50,484 nucleotides of DNA from an uncultured Clostridia bacterium (GTDB taxonomy: Bacteria > Bacillota > Clostridia > TANB77 > CAG-508): assembly GCA_947625895.1 (NCBI GenBank), contig CANQPZ010000006.1, positions 1 through 50,484 of the forward strand. Reading direction: 5' to 3'. The position numbers and the translations under genes were made by a program. The notes beneath the pieces are model-generated. The model did not search any database and was not told the DNA's origin. It worked only from the letters and a program-made list of their open reading frames with translations. Of this stretch, positions 1-10,371 are shown piece by piece; position 1 is the first letter of the stretch, and the number at the start of each line of letters is the position of its first letter.

Positions 1-74
1 GAAGAAAAAATTTCAAGACTATAACTTACTTAGTCTTTCTGAAGATATAATAATATACAAACATTAAAATAAAC

Positions 75-887
75 TTAAATTATTATCTTATTTATAATTT
101 TTGTTATTAATAAAAGTAAAATATATGCAACAACTATACTTGCACCTGTTGGAATATTTAAAATAAAACTCATAAATACGCCTAAAACAAAGCAAGTAAC
201 AGATATAATTCCTGAAAGGATAATTAATTGCTTAAAACTTGTCGTCAATTTTTTTGCAATTACAGCAGGAAAAACTATTAAACTAGAAATTAATAATGTT
301 CCCATCATTCTCATGCCTAAAACAACAATTAAAGCTGTTAGAAATGAAATTAAAAACTGATAAAATGTAACATTTATTCCTTTTGTTTTTGCAAAATTCT
401 CATCATATGTAATTAAAAACAATCTATTATAAAACAAAAAGTAAACTATTACAACTACTATTGACAACGCAACACTAATTACAACATCTAATGTGGTCAT
501 AGATAATATACTTCCAAACATATAATTAGCAACATCTATATTAAAGCCTGTTGAAATTGATGTAATAATAATTCCTGTTGCTAATGCTCCTGTTGATACA
601 AGGGCAATAGTAATATCTCCACTCTCACCTTTTTTTTGACTGATTATCATTATAATAATTGCCGCAATCATTACTAATGGCAATGATACAAGTAATGGTG
701 AAACATTTAATGCAACAGCTAATGTTAGTGCAGCAAAACCAACTTCGCCTAATCCATGTCCAATCATTGAATAATTTTTAAGTACCAAAATAACTCCAAT
801 TAGTGCAGCACAAATTGAAATGGCTATACCACAAATTAGAGCTTTCTGAATAAATGAATAATTTAATAAATTAATTATCTCTCCCAT
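75..887 (-). CDS. znuB: Metal (zinc/manganese) ABC transporter permease, ZnuB/ABC-3 family
   Basis: 270-aa polytopic protein with ABC-3 family pattern (VLKNYSMIGHGLGEVGFAAL, MMGTLLISSLIVFPAVIA); close to znuA/znuC genes. Confidence 0.85.
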   Translation of the reverse strand: MGEIINLLNYSFIQKALICGIAISICAALIGVILVLKNYSMIGHGLGEVGFAALTLAVALNVSPLLVSLPLVMIAAIIIMIISQKKGESGDITIALVSTGALATGIIITSISTGFNIDVANYMFGSILSMTTLDVVISVALSIVVVIVYFLFYNRLFLITYDENFAKTKGINVTFYQFLISFLTALIVVLGMRMMGTLLISSLIVFPAVIAKKLTTSFKQLIILSGIISVTCFVLGVFMSFILNIPTGASIVVAYILLLLITKIINKIII

Positions 888-957
888 TTTATCCCTTCTT
901 ATTTTGTCATATATATTTTCTGAAAATTTTCATATAATAGGATTACAATATATTAAA

Positions 958-994
958 CTAAAGCCCTTTAAATTTTTACATTTAGAGGGCTTTA
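958..994 (-). terminator. Probable intrinsic terminator downstream of the 1045-1833 gene
   Basis: Inverted repeat taaagccctttaaat...catttagagggcttta followed on the minus strand by a T-rich stretch. Confidence 0.6.
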
Positions 995-1044
995 AATTAT
1001 ATCTCATTTGCCAATCATTATTAATACTTTAAATTTTATTAGTA

Positions 1045-1833
1045 TTAATACTCAAGATACATTGCAATTACTCTATTTTGGTATAAATAGAATACAACAT
1101 ATTCTTCAACTTCTGTATCATATTTTTTGTTATCTTTCCACATATCTTCTTCTGTATTGTATTCTTCACCATTATATGGTTCAGCATCATAGATGTCTGA
1201 GTCAATTACTTCTTCATCTGGATTATCTTCTCCCTCATCTTCATCATACTCTTCATCTTCTGATATTTCTTCATCTGTTACTTCTTCGTCTACATTTTCT
1301 GTTTCTTCATCTGCTACTACTTCTTCTTCATCTGTGTTAATTACTTCTTCATCTTCTGTTTGTTCCTCATCTTCTGAAGCAGGTGTTGTTACTCTTACTT
1401 TACAAACAACCTTTTTAATATCTTTGTTGTCTTTAGCTTCAGTTGAATAAATAACTTTTACTAATTTATATTTTTCAAATGAACTTGTGTCTCCACTATA
1501 AGCATCTTGAAGATCTTGTTTATATTGTTCAACTTCTTCATCAGTTACTGAATCAACTGCTTTATCAAAATTTTTAACAAATTCTACTCCTGCTATTTCC
1601 TTATTGTCCTCAGTAATATAATAACCACGATCCCAAGCTATAGCAGCCTTTATATCTATTGCTTCTGCTATTTTTTCTGGATTATAAGAATTCTCTGCAG
1701 AAATGTATTTTTTTATTACTTTTTTCTCTTTACCAGTAAAAGCAAACACAAGTACAAAAGCTAATACAACAACTACAAGAGTGGCAATTACTGCTATTAA
1801 ATGTTTTTTTAACCATGTTCCAATATTTTTCAT
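1045..1833 (-). CDS. Membrane-anchored protein with a long Asp/Glu-rich insert
   Basis: N-terminal TM helix, beta-type segments KVVCKVRV and EEYVVFYLYQNRVIAMYLEY flanking a ~75-aa D/E-rich tract. Confidence 0.7.
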   Translation of the reverse strand: MKNIGTWLKKHLIAVIATLVVVVLAFVLVFAFTGKEKKVIKKYISAENSYNPEKIAEAIDIKAAIAWDRGYYITEDNKEIAGVEFVKNFDKAVDSVTDEEVEQYKQDLQDAYSGDTSSFEKYKLVKVIYSTEAKDNKDIKKVVCKVRVTTPASEDEEQTEDEEVINTDEEEVVADEETENVDEEVTDEEISEDEEYDEDEGEDNPDEEVIDSDIYDAEPYNGEEYNTEEDMWKDNKKYDTEVEEYVVFYLYQNRVIAMYLEY

Positions 1834-1930
1834 TCGTATTCTCCTTTTTTACTAATTTTAAATTATACTAATTATATTATATAGATTTTAAAACATCAAT
1901 AATTTATTTTATTTTTATTAAATAAAAATT

Positions 1931-3387
1931 TTATGCACCAATTGGACATAGATCATCAGTAACTATGTTTTTATCTGACTCAAAATTTACAATTTCAGTT
2001 TCTATTAAATTTTTATATACTTCATATTTTTCAGGATCATTTTCACTATTTTTGTTTTTGAAAGCAATTAAAATCAGATTTTGAAGTTCTTGATTATCTA
2101 TATCATTTGAAACTTTAAATACTTTAACATCATCAAAAATCGCTTTATATGTTGAAAATTCATATTTAATGAAATCTGATTTAGTTCCATCTACTGCTGA
2201 AATGACATTAGTTATTACAATTCCATTATCATTTAAACTTCTTTTTGCATTATACATAGCTTCTAAAGTAGTAAGTTGAAAAGGAGCATTAGTTCCTTTA
2301 AATGCATCTATTAAAATACAATCATATTTTTTATCAGAATTATTTAAATACTTTCTTCCATCTTCATGATAAATGTTTATTCTAGTATTTTGATCATCTA
2401 AAGCAAAATATTTTTTTGAAATCTCTGTCATTTTTGGATCAATTTCCACCACATCTATTCTTTTATCAGGAAATTTTTTTAAATAATAATTTGGATATAC
2501 ATATGCTGCTCCACCAATCATCAAAATATCTGATGTATTTTTGTTATAGTAATCAAATAAATCATAATATTTTAAATAATTATCAGTCATTTGATTGTTC
2601 TCTGTTGCAACAGATTCATATGCTGTATCTACTTGAAGAGCATAAAATTTTTGACCATTTGATTCAATACTTTTAAGCCATATTCTACTATATTCTGAAT
2701 CCGTATCTAAAATAATATCAGTATGTGTTTTAAAGAATAAATATTTTCCGCAAACAACAATAAAAATTAAAATAATAAAGATTACTATTGATTTTAAGAT
2801 ATATTTAATATTCTTATCTTTATACAAAACAAATGATAATATAAATAAAACTATTACAACACCTAAAATTATATTTTTTATTCCAATTAAAGGAATTAAA
2901 ACAAATCCTGCTAAAAATGTTCCAGCAATACTTCCTATAGTAGAAAATGCAGAAATATTTCCTGACACTTTTCCAACTTCTTCTAATTTCTTATCAATTA
3001 GTTTTACAGCAAATGGTGAAACTGTTGATAAAAATAAGCTAGGAATTCCAAAAGTAAGAGTTGATGAAATAACTGCTACTAGTGTGGCTGGTAATGATGT
3101 TTTTGATAATGGTTCTATAATATTTATTTCAAGTAAAGGAATAAGACTTATAAATATTGAAGCAACTAGAATAAATAATGATAAAACATTAATATTTGGA
3201 TATTTATCAGCAAATTTTCCACCAATAAAATAACCTAGACTCATAAATGCTAACATCATTCCAATAATGCATGTCCATATTAAATTAGAACTACCTAAAT
3301 AAGGTGATAATATTCTTGCTGCAATTAACTCAATAATCATTCCAATTGCACCAGATATGAATGTTGTTATTTCTAATAAATACTTTT

Positions 3388-3391
<4 letters not shown>
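1931..3391 (-). CDS. Fused membrane/spermidine synthase-like protein (polyamine aminopropyltransferase-like)
   Basis: N-terminal multi-TM region (GAIGMIIELIAARILSPYLGSSNLIW) plus SAM-methyltransferase-fold C-terminus (IDVVEIDPKMTEISKKYF, EDGRKYL, YDCILIDAF, TDDLCP). Confidence 0.85.
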
Positions 3392-4065
<674 letters not shown>

Positions 4066-4076
4066 TTTAACTCACC

Positions 4077-5006
4077 TCATTGTAGAGCCTTTTTAATATT
4101 TTCTAAGTTTTTATACATTATATTTAAATATGACTCACCATCATCTAACTCTTCTTTAGATATTGAATGTAAGCTATGCAAAATTAGCATTTCTGCTCCA
4201 GTTTCTTCAGATACAGTTTTAGCTATATTACCAGAAGACATTTCTTTATAAAAAATTACTTTCACATTATTTTTCTTTATTTGCTCTATTACATCCATAA
4301 TTTTATCAATGCTTGGTTCTGAACTTTCTCCACATGAATCATAAGCACTTATATACTTTAAATCATATCTACTCATAAGATATGAATATGAGAATGGACC
4401 AGCAAAAGCTAATATTTTTCCGTTTGTATTTTTTGTTACTTTTTCAAATTCAGAATCTAATTGACTTAACTCAGAAATATATTTTTTTGAATTTGTCTTA
4501 TAATATTCTGCATTTTCTGGATCTTTTTTACATATCTCATCTGTAATATTTTGAACTAACTGAATTGCTTTTAATGGATCAAGCCAAATATGAGTATCAT
4601 ATTCTTCTTCCTCATGCTCATGTCCATCTTCTTCAATCTTGTATAATTCAATACCATAGCTTATATCTTTTATGTTTTCTTTAGAATCAATTCCAGAAAT
4701 AACAGAACCAGCCCAAGGTTCAAGTTTGTCACCTAGATATAAAAATAATTCAGAATCTTGAATTTTAATTACATCTTGAGGTGTGGGTTCATAATCATGT
4801 ATTTCTACTCCTGGAGAAAGTAACATAGACACATTAGCTTTATCACCAGCGATTTGCTTTGCAAAATCGTATACCGGATAAACTGTTACAACAATATCAA
4901 GTTTATCAGGATCATTTTGCTGCGTAGAAGGTTTTAAGTTAAATATAACTAATGTGCCAAATATAACGGCTATTAATAAAATTAATGATATTAAAACTTT
5001 TTTCAA
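4077..5006 (-). CDS. znuA: Zinc ABC transporter substrate-binding protein
   Basis: ZnuA/TroA fold motifs (VVTVYPVYDFAKQIAGD, HDYEPTPQDV, His/Glu-rich loop GHEHEEEEYDTHIWLDP, FAGPFSYSYL). Confidence 0.9.
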   Translation of the reverse strand: MKKVLISLILLIAVIFGTLVIFNLKPSTQQNDPDKLDIVVTVYPVYDFAKQIAGDKANVSMLLSPGVEIHDYEPTPQDVIKIQDSELFLYLGDKLEPWAGSVISGIDSKENIKDISYGIELYKIEEDGHEHEEEEYDTHIWLDPLKAIQLVQNITDEICKKDPENAEYYKTNSKKYISELSQLDSEFEKVTKNTNGKILAFAGPFSYSYLMSRYDLKYISAYDSCGESSEPSIDKIMDVIEQIKKNNVKVIFYKEMSSGNIAKTVSEETGAEMLILHSLHSISKEELDDGESYLNIMYKNLENIKKALQ

Positions 5007-5018
5007 TTATATTACTCC

Positions 5019-6650
5019 CTACTCGTAAAATTCCTCTCCAATAAAGTCATATGGAATATCAGTTAATTCTGATAAATATATATCATAATTAGATGCATGT
5101 TTTTTATCATCAATACAATATACTGCTGTATACGCAGGATTGTCTATGACCGTTCCATCTGTATTTTTTAAAGTAATTTTTTTACCGGAAAGATCTACTA
5201 AATCCATTTCAATATTACTTGGATAGTCATACTCATTAAAATTAACTTTTAATGGTAAATTTGCACATACTAGTAATCCTTTATTTAAAAGTGATGTATT
5301 AATATAATCATATTCGATATCTATCATTTTTTGGAATTGCTTATCTACAACAATATACTTATTATTTTCTTGTTTAACAATATAAGCATTTCCTAAAACA
5401 TATATATCTTTATATAGTGGTGAAACTTGTTCTCCATTTTCATTTGCGAAATAAATTACATCTCTATCATAATCTTTTATTAATATTTGAGAATCAAAGA
5501 ATTCTAAAATTTGAATATTTCCTTGTAATTCCACTCTTTTTGTCTCTTTTGTATACCATCCTTGAACTTTTTCAGAAGTTTTATAGAATGGTAAACATCC
5601 ATTACTGTAAACATATAAATTATTTTCATCAAATTTTAAATTATCACAGTCAATACTTACTTTTACTTTTGGATTATCTTTTTTCAAAAATTCGTATCTA
5701 TTTTTTCCTCCAGTTTGAGAAACAGTTATATAAACATCATAATAATCATTAAATGGATATCTATAAGGATATCCCTCATATGCACTTACTGTAGTCATAT
5801 TACTGTTTGCTGGAACATCAAAAGTATCTTCGATTTCTCCATCTTGACCAAATGTTTCTTGAAAAATACTATTTAGTTTTTCAAGTTGTGATTCATAATC
5901 ATTTGTAGCAATAGTATTTTTATAACTCATTACATTTCTCTTATTTTTTAATATTATTTTTGCTGTGTCTCCTTGTACAACTAAGGCTATATCAAAGTTT
6001 TTATTATATTTATTAATAGTAACAAACGGAGAAGCATAGTCATATGCAAAATCTAATTTGATATCACCATTAGTATTTATATATCCCCATTTTCCATTAC
6101 GTTGCACATTTATATAAAATTCAGCATCTTCACCTAATTCACTAATATTTTTAAAGAAATCTTCGTTATATTCAATATATCCTTTGTTTTCTTCTTTAAT
6201 TATTTTTTTCAATTCATCTTTATATGTAAAAATATTTAATCCAGCCAAACCTATTGCCACAATAACAACTGAAACAAGTACAATATAAAATACATTATTT
6301 ACAAATATCATATTTTCTCTTAGTACTTGTATCTCTATTAATAATGCAGCTAATATATATAAAACCGCAATTAGATTAAAATCTAGGAAATAAAAACATG
6401 AAGACAAAATCGCAAGAATATAAGAAAATAAGAAAATTTTATCTTTACAATTAAATATTAAAGTAATTAAATTAACAACAGCAACAGCAATCAATAATAT
6501 AAAAATCAAAAAATGATTTTGATTAATTAAAGTAATTTCTTGTTCTGTTGCACTGTTAATATTAGGCATATAAAAATTAAAAAATAAAACAAGTGCGCCA
6601 TATAGTAAGTTCATTAGACCTACAATGGCATTAACTAATTTACCTTTCAT
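5019..6650 (-). CDS. Membrane protein with extracytoplasmic WG-repeat region
   Basis: About five N-terminal TM segments followed by WG-repeat-like sequence (KWGYINTNGDIKLDFAYDYASPF). Confidence 0.65.
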   Translation of the reverse strand: MKGKLVNAIVGLMNLLYGALVLFFNFYMPNINSATEQEITLINQNHFLIFILLIAVAVVNLITLIFNCKDKIFLFSYILAILSSCFYFLDFNLIAVLYILAALLIEIQVLRENMIFVNNVFYIVLVSVVIVAIGLAGLNIFTYKDELKKIIKEENKGYIEYNEDFFKNISELGEDAEFYINVQRNGKWGYINTNGDIKLDFAYDYASPFVTINKYNKNFDIALVVQGDTAKIILKNKRNVMSYKNTIATNDYESQLEKLNSIFQETFGQDGEIEDTFDVPANSNMTTVSAYEGYPYRYPFNDYYDVYITVSQTGGKNRYEFLKKDNPKVKVSIDCDNLKFDENNLYVYSNGCLPFYKTSEKVQGWYTKETKRVELQGNIQILEFFDSQILIKDYDRDVIYFANENGEQVSPLYKDIYVLGNAYIVKQENNKYIVVDKQFQKMIDIEYDYINTSLLNKGLLVCANLPLKVNFNEYDYPSNIEMDLVDLSGKKITLKNTDGTVIDNPAYTAVYCIDDKKHASNYDIYLSELTDIPYDFIGEEFYE

Positions 6651-7486
6651 TCTTCTATTTCTCCACTTTTATCTTTTGTTTCTTCAATTTTTTTATCAAT
6701 TCTTGTAATTGTATACATTGCAATTAGGAAAACAACTCCAATTAGAATTCCAATTAATGCTTCAGTTATGCTTGAAAATTTAGGAATAAACATAACTAAA
6801 GATGTAATTGAAAATCCTATTATTGCATAATAAGTCATTCCATAAAATCTCTTAAATAAATATGTAATCATTCCAGCAGTTGTTAATGCTATTACTATAT
6901 AACCAATTCCAAATGGAATGATAATTCTAAAATCTAGTGATGTAAAACCTTCTAATATTGGAGCAAGTACACCCATAAAAATTAAGATATGCATTGTTGT
7001 CATTCCAGGCATTACAGCTCCCCAAGCATATATTGCACCATAAATAATAAGTTCTGGTATTCCAATATACTCAACTATCTTTCCCTCTTTAGTATTTGAA
7101 GCTATAGCAGTTACAATTATAGTAATTATCAATGCTACAATCATACTTAACAAATATTTCTTTTTAAATCCTTTTTTATTTGCAGTTGCAATTAATGTTG
7201 GAATTCCTCCAATTATAATTCCAAGGAAAGCACACATAGTATATGCATGATAGTTTTCAAGTAAAAAGGCTACAGCATTAGCACAACATGCCGCACTAAT
7301 TACTATTCCTAAAACAATAGGCCATATATACTTAAGGTTTTCCTTAAAATTTTTAAAAGGATTTGAAATAATTTCCATACATCTGTCGTAAATTCCAAGC
7401 ACAATAGCAAGAGTACCAGCTCCTGCAGTAAGTGATGCAACTCCAATTATAAGTCCTTTTATAAATTTAGTAATGTTTTCTTTCAT
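6647..7486 (-). CDS. DUF368 family membrane protein (polyprenyl-phosphate transporter family)
   Basis: Polytopic; DUF368-like motifs GVASLTAGAGTLAIVLGIYDR and WGAVMPGMTTMHILIFMG. Confidence 0.75.
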   Translation of the reverse strand: MKENITKFIKGLIIGVASLTAGAGTLAIVLGIYDRCMEIISNPFKNFKENLKYIWPIVLGIVISAACCANAVAFLLENYHAYTMCAFLGIIIGGIPTLIATANKKGFKKKYLLSMIVALIITIIVTAIASNTKEGKIVEYIGIPELIIYGAIYAWGAVMPGMTTMHILIFMGVLAPILEGFTSLDFRIIIPFGIGYIVIALTTAGMITYLFKRFYGMTYYAIIGFSITSLVMFIPKFSSITEALIGILIGVVFLIAMYTITRIDKKIEETKDKSGEIEE

Positions 7487-8052
7487 TAATTATCCTTTAT
7501 ATATAATTCTTTTTCTTTTATGTATTTTTCAACATCTTCATTTATTAATTCAGATATTGATTCATTATTTTTTAGTCTATCTCTAATTATTGTTGAACTA
7601 ATTTTTACGTTTTCACTATTTCTCATATAAATAACATTTTTATCGTTAATATTTGCATCAAATTTATCATTTCTTTGAAAAACTATATAATTATATTTCT
7701 TTAATTCTTCATAGTCCTTCCAAGATGTCATTTTTTCATAATTGTCTTCACCCATAAAAAAAACTAACTCATCATTTGGAAAATCTTTTTTTATATTTTT
7801 AAAAGTATCAATTGCCTTACATGCTTTATCATTTTCCGTTTTGTATACAAATATTTTTTCATCGTTTTTGATTAATATTTCAAGCATGTTTACTCTATCA
7901 TCTAACTTAACCAAACCTCTTTTGGAATAATGGTCATTTACAGGCACAAAAAAAACTTTATCAAAATTGTATTCCTCTAATGCTTTTTTTATTAAATTGT
8001 AATGAGCAATAGTTGGAGGATTAAAAGATCCTCCAAAAAAACCTAACTTCAT
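7486..8052 (-). CDS. nadD: Nicotinate-nucleotide adenylyltransferase
   Basis: Nucleotidyltransferase motif GFFGGSFNPPTIAHYNLI and C-terminal ISSTIIRDRL (ISSTxIR). Confidence 0.9.
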   Translation of the reverse strand: MKLGFFGGSFNPPTIAHYNLIKKALEEYNFDKVFFVPVNDHYSKRGLVKLDDRVNMLEILIKNDEKIFVYKTENDKACKAIDTFKNIKKDFPNDELVFFMGEDNYEKMTSWKDYEELKKYNYIVFQRNDKFDANINDKNVIYMRNSENVKISSTIIRDRLKNNESISELINEDVEKYIKEKELYIKDN

Positions 8053-8056
8053 TATA

Positions 8057-8737
8057 TTATTCTTCTTTTAACTCCTTTTTTACTTCATCATATATTTCTT
8101 CATGAATATCTTCAACTGTTCTTATTTGGTCATCTTTTACACATTGAATTTCAAACCAATCATAGTCTTTTGCAACAGCACATGCAGCATTATAACTATC
8201 AATTATATGATTTTCATCTCTTTCATGAATATCTTTTTGCATTGTATGAGAAAATTTATTTTCTCTATTTTTAATAAGTTCTAAACTATTTTTAGGTGGC
8301 ATATTTAAGAAAAATACTCTATTAGGTCTAGGAATACCATAGATTTCAAATTCCAAATTATATAACCAAGAAATAAATTTTTTTCTTTCTTCTGGATCTT
8401 TTATTTTTCCAGCTTGATGCACCATATTAGCTGAGGTATATCTATCAGCTAAGACTATTCCACCGTTTTTATAAAATTCTTCGAATTTTGTTTTATATGT
8501 AGCATATCTATCTGCCGCATAAAATGTAGAAGCAATATATGGGCTTACATCATTTGCATGTTCTCCAAACTCTCCTGATAAATACATTTTAACTAATGAA
8601 GATGATGGACTATCATAATTTGGAAAGGAAACTTCCATATACTCAATATTTTCTTTTTCAAATCTTTCTTTAAGCTTTGAAAATTGTGTTTGCTTTCCAC
8701 TTCCATCAGTTCCATCAATTACAAATAATTTTCCCAT
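8057..8737 (-). CDS. tmk: Thymidylate kinase (dTMP kinase)
   Basis: P-loop FVIDGTDGSGKQTQ, DRYTSANMVHQ. Confidence 0.88.
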   Translation of the reverse strand: MGKLFVIDGTDGSGKQTQFSKLKERFEKENIEYMEVSFPNYDSPSSSLVKMYLSGEFGEHANDVSPYIASTFYAADRYATYKTKFEEFYKNGGIVLADRYTSANMVHQAGKIKDPEERKKFISWLYNLEFEIYGIPRPNRVFFLNMPPKNSLELIKNRENKFSHTMQKDIHERDENHIIDSYNAACAVAKDYDWFEIQCVKDDQIRTVEDIHEEIYDEVKKELKEE

Positions 8738-8751
8738 AATACTGCTACTCC

Positions 8752-10356
8752 TTATTCTTCTACTTTTAATCTTTCAAATAATGGTTCAATATTTTTATTT
8801 GATAAATCAATTTCTTTATCTAAAAATACTGGCTTCCATGATGGTTCATTTAAATCTAAATATTCTCTTATTTTTTCACAAGTTGCTGGCATAATAGGTT
8901 CAAACAAATTGCTTAAATTAGCAATAATGCATGCACAAGTACAAATTGTATTTATAAATTCCTCTTCGTTTTCTTTCTTTTGGTTCCAAGGCTCTCTTGT
9001 GTCATAATATTTATTAGCTAATTCAACTAGATTCATTATTTTTGAAACAGCTTCTCTAAATTCTAATTTTTCAATTAATTGTCCAACTTCATCATAAATT
9101 TCAGAAAGTTTTTGATTTATTTCATCATCCATTTTTCCGATTCTTATTTTTTCTAGTCCTTTAAATTTAATAGTTCTATTAACAAGATTTCCAAATTTAT
9201 TTAATAATTCACCATTATGTGTAGCCACAAAGTCTTCAGGTGTAAAGTTTGTATCTTTCTTTTCAGGACCATTACTAACTAAATGATATCTTAAAGAATC
9301 AACAGGGTATTTATCTAATGCTTCTAATGCAGTAATACCAATCTTTTTACTCTTTGAGAATTTTTGATCATTATAATTTAAGTATTCAGTAGAAACTATC
9401 GTATCTACTAAATGATAATTTTCTTTTTGTCCTAATAATAGAGCATTCAATATTATGCTATGGAAAACAATATTATCTTTTCCATGGCACATATAAATTT
9501 TATTATTGTGTCCTTCTTTCCAAAAATCTTCCCAGTTTAATCCTCTTTCTTCACATACTCTCATTGTATCTGTTAAATATCCTAAAACTGCATCAATCCA
9601 TACATACATTCTTTTGTCTTCATACCCCTCAACAGGTATTTCAACCCCCCAAGTAATATCTCTTGTGACAGCTCTTTCAACTAAACCTTGTTTTAAATAT
9701 TTTTCTGTTTCATTTTGAGCATTAACTCTCCATTCTCCTTTTACTTTTTGAGTATGTTCTTCGATTTCTTTTTGAAATTCAGGTAATTTTAAATATAAAA
9801 TTTTATTATCTTTTTGAACTGTTTTACTTCCACAAACAATGCAAGTTCCACCTATTAATTCTTCAGATGTAGGAACATGTAAACAATTATCACATTGATC
9901 ACCTTTAGTTTCTTCACCACATTCAGGGCAAGTTAAAACAATTTCTCTATCAGATAAAAACTTATTACATTTCTCACAATAACATTGAGGCTCTATTTTT
10001 TCATATATATAACCATTATCATATAATTTTCTGAACAAAGCTTTAACTTTTTCTTTATGATAATCTGTATCAGTATTTGAAAATAGATCATATGAGAAAT
10101 TAAGTCTATTAAATAAGTTTCTAAATTCAGAATCATAATAATCAGCTATTTCTTTAGGTTCTCTTCCTTCTTTTCTAGCTCTTTCAGTAATTGGTGTTCC
10201 ATGGCAATCGGAACCAGAAACAAACATTACATTGTCTCCATTTAATCTAAAAAATCTAGCTAGAATATCTCCAGAAATTAATCCTGCAATATGACCTAAA
10301 TGTAATGAACTATTAGCATAAGGCCATGCATTTCCAATTACAATATTTCTATTCAT
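8752..10356 (-). CDS. metG: Methionyl-tRNA synthetase
   Basis: NAWPYANSSLHLGH (HIGH), double Cys zinc knuckles (CEKC...CPEC; CDNC...CIVC), KFSKSKK (KMSKS). Confidence 0.95.
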   Translation of the reverse strand: MNRNIVIGNAWPYANSSLHLGHIAGLISGDILARFFRLNGDNVMFVSGSDCHGTPITERARKEGREPKEIADYYDSEFRNLFNRLNFSYDLFSNTDTDYHKEKVKALFRKLYDNGYIYEKIEPQCYCEKCNKFLSDREIVLTCPECGEETKGDQCDNCLHVPTSEELIGGTCIVCGSKTVQKDNKILYLKLPEFQKEIEEHTQKVKGEWRVNAQNETEKYLKQGLVERAVTRDITWGVEIPVEGYEDKRMYVWIDAVLGYLTDTMRVCEERGLNWEDFWKEGHNNKIYMCHGKDNIVFHSIILNALLLGQKENYHLVDTIVSTEYLNYNDQKFSKSKKIGITALEALDKYPVDSLRYHLVSNGPEKKDTNFTPEDFVATHNGELLNKFGNLVNRTIKFKGLEKIRIGKMDDEINQKLSEIYDEVGQLIEKLEFREAVSKIMNLVELANKYYDTREPWNQKKENEEEFINTICTCACIIANLSNLFEPIMPATCEKIREYLDLNEPSWKPVFLDKEIDLSNKNIEPLFERLKVEE

Positions 10357-10371
10357 AAAACACTCTCTTTT

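Noticed and set aside
1008-1450. Plus-strand ORFs (110 aa Leu/His-rich, 85 aa Ser-rich)
   Set aside because: Antisense shadows of the Asp/Glu-rich codon repeats in the minus-strand gene 1045-1833.
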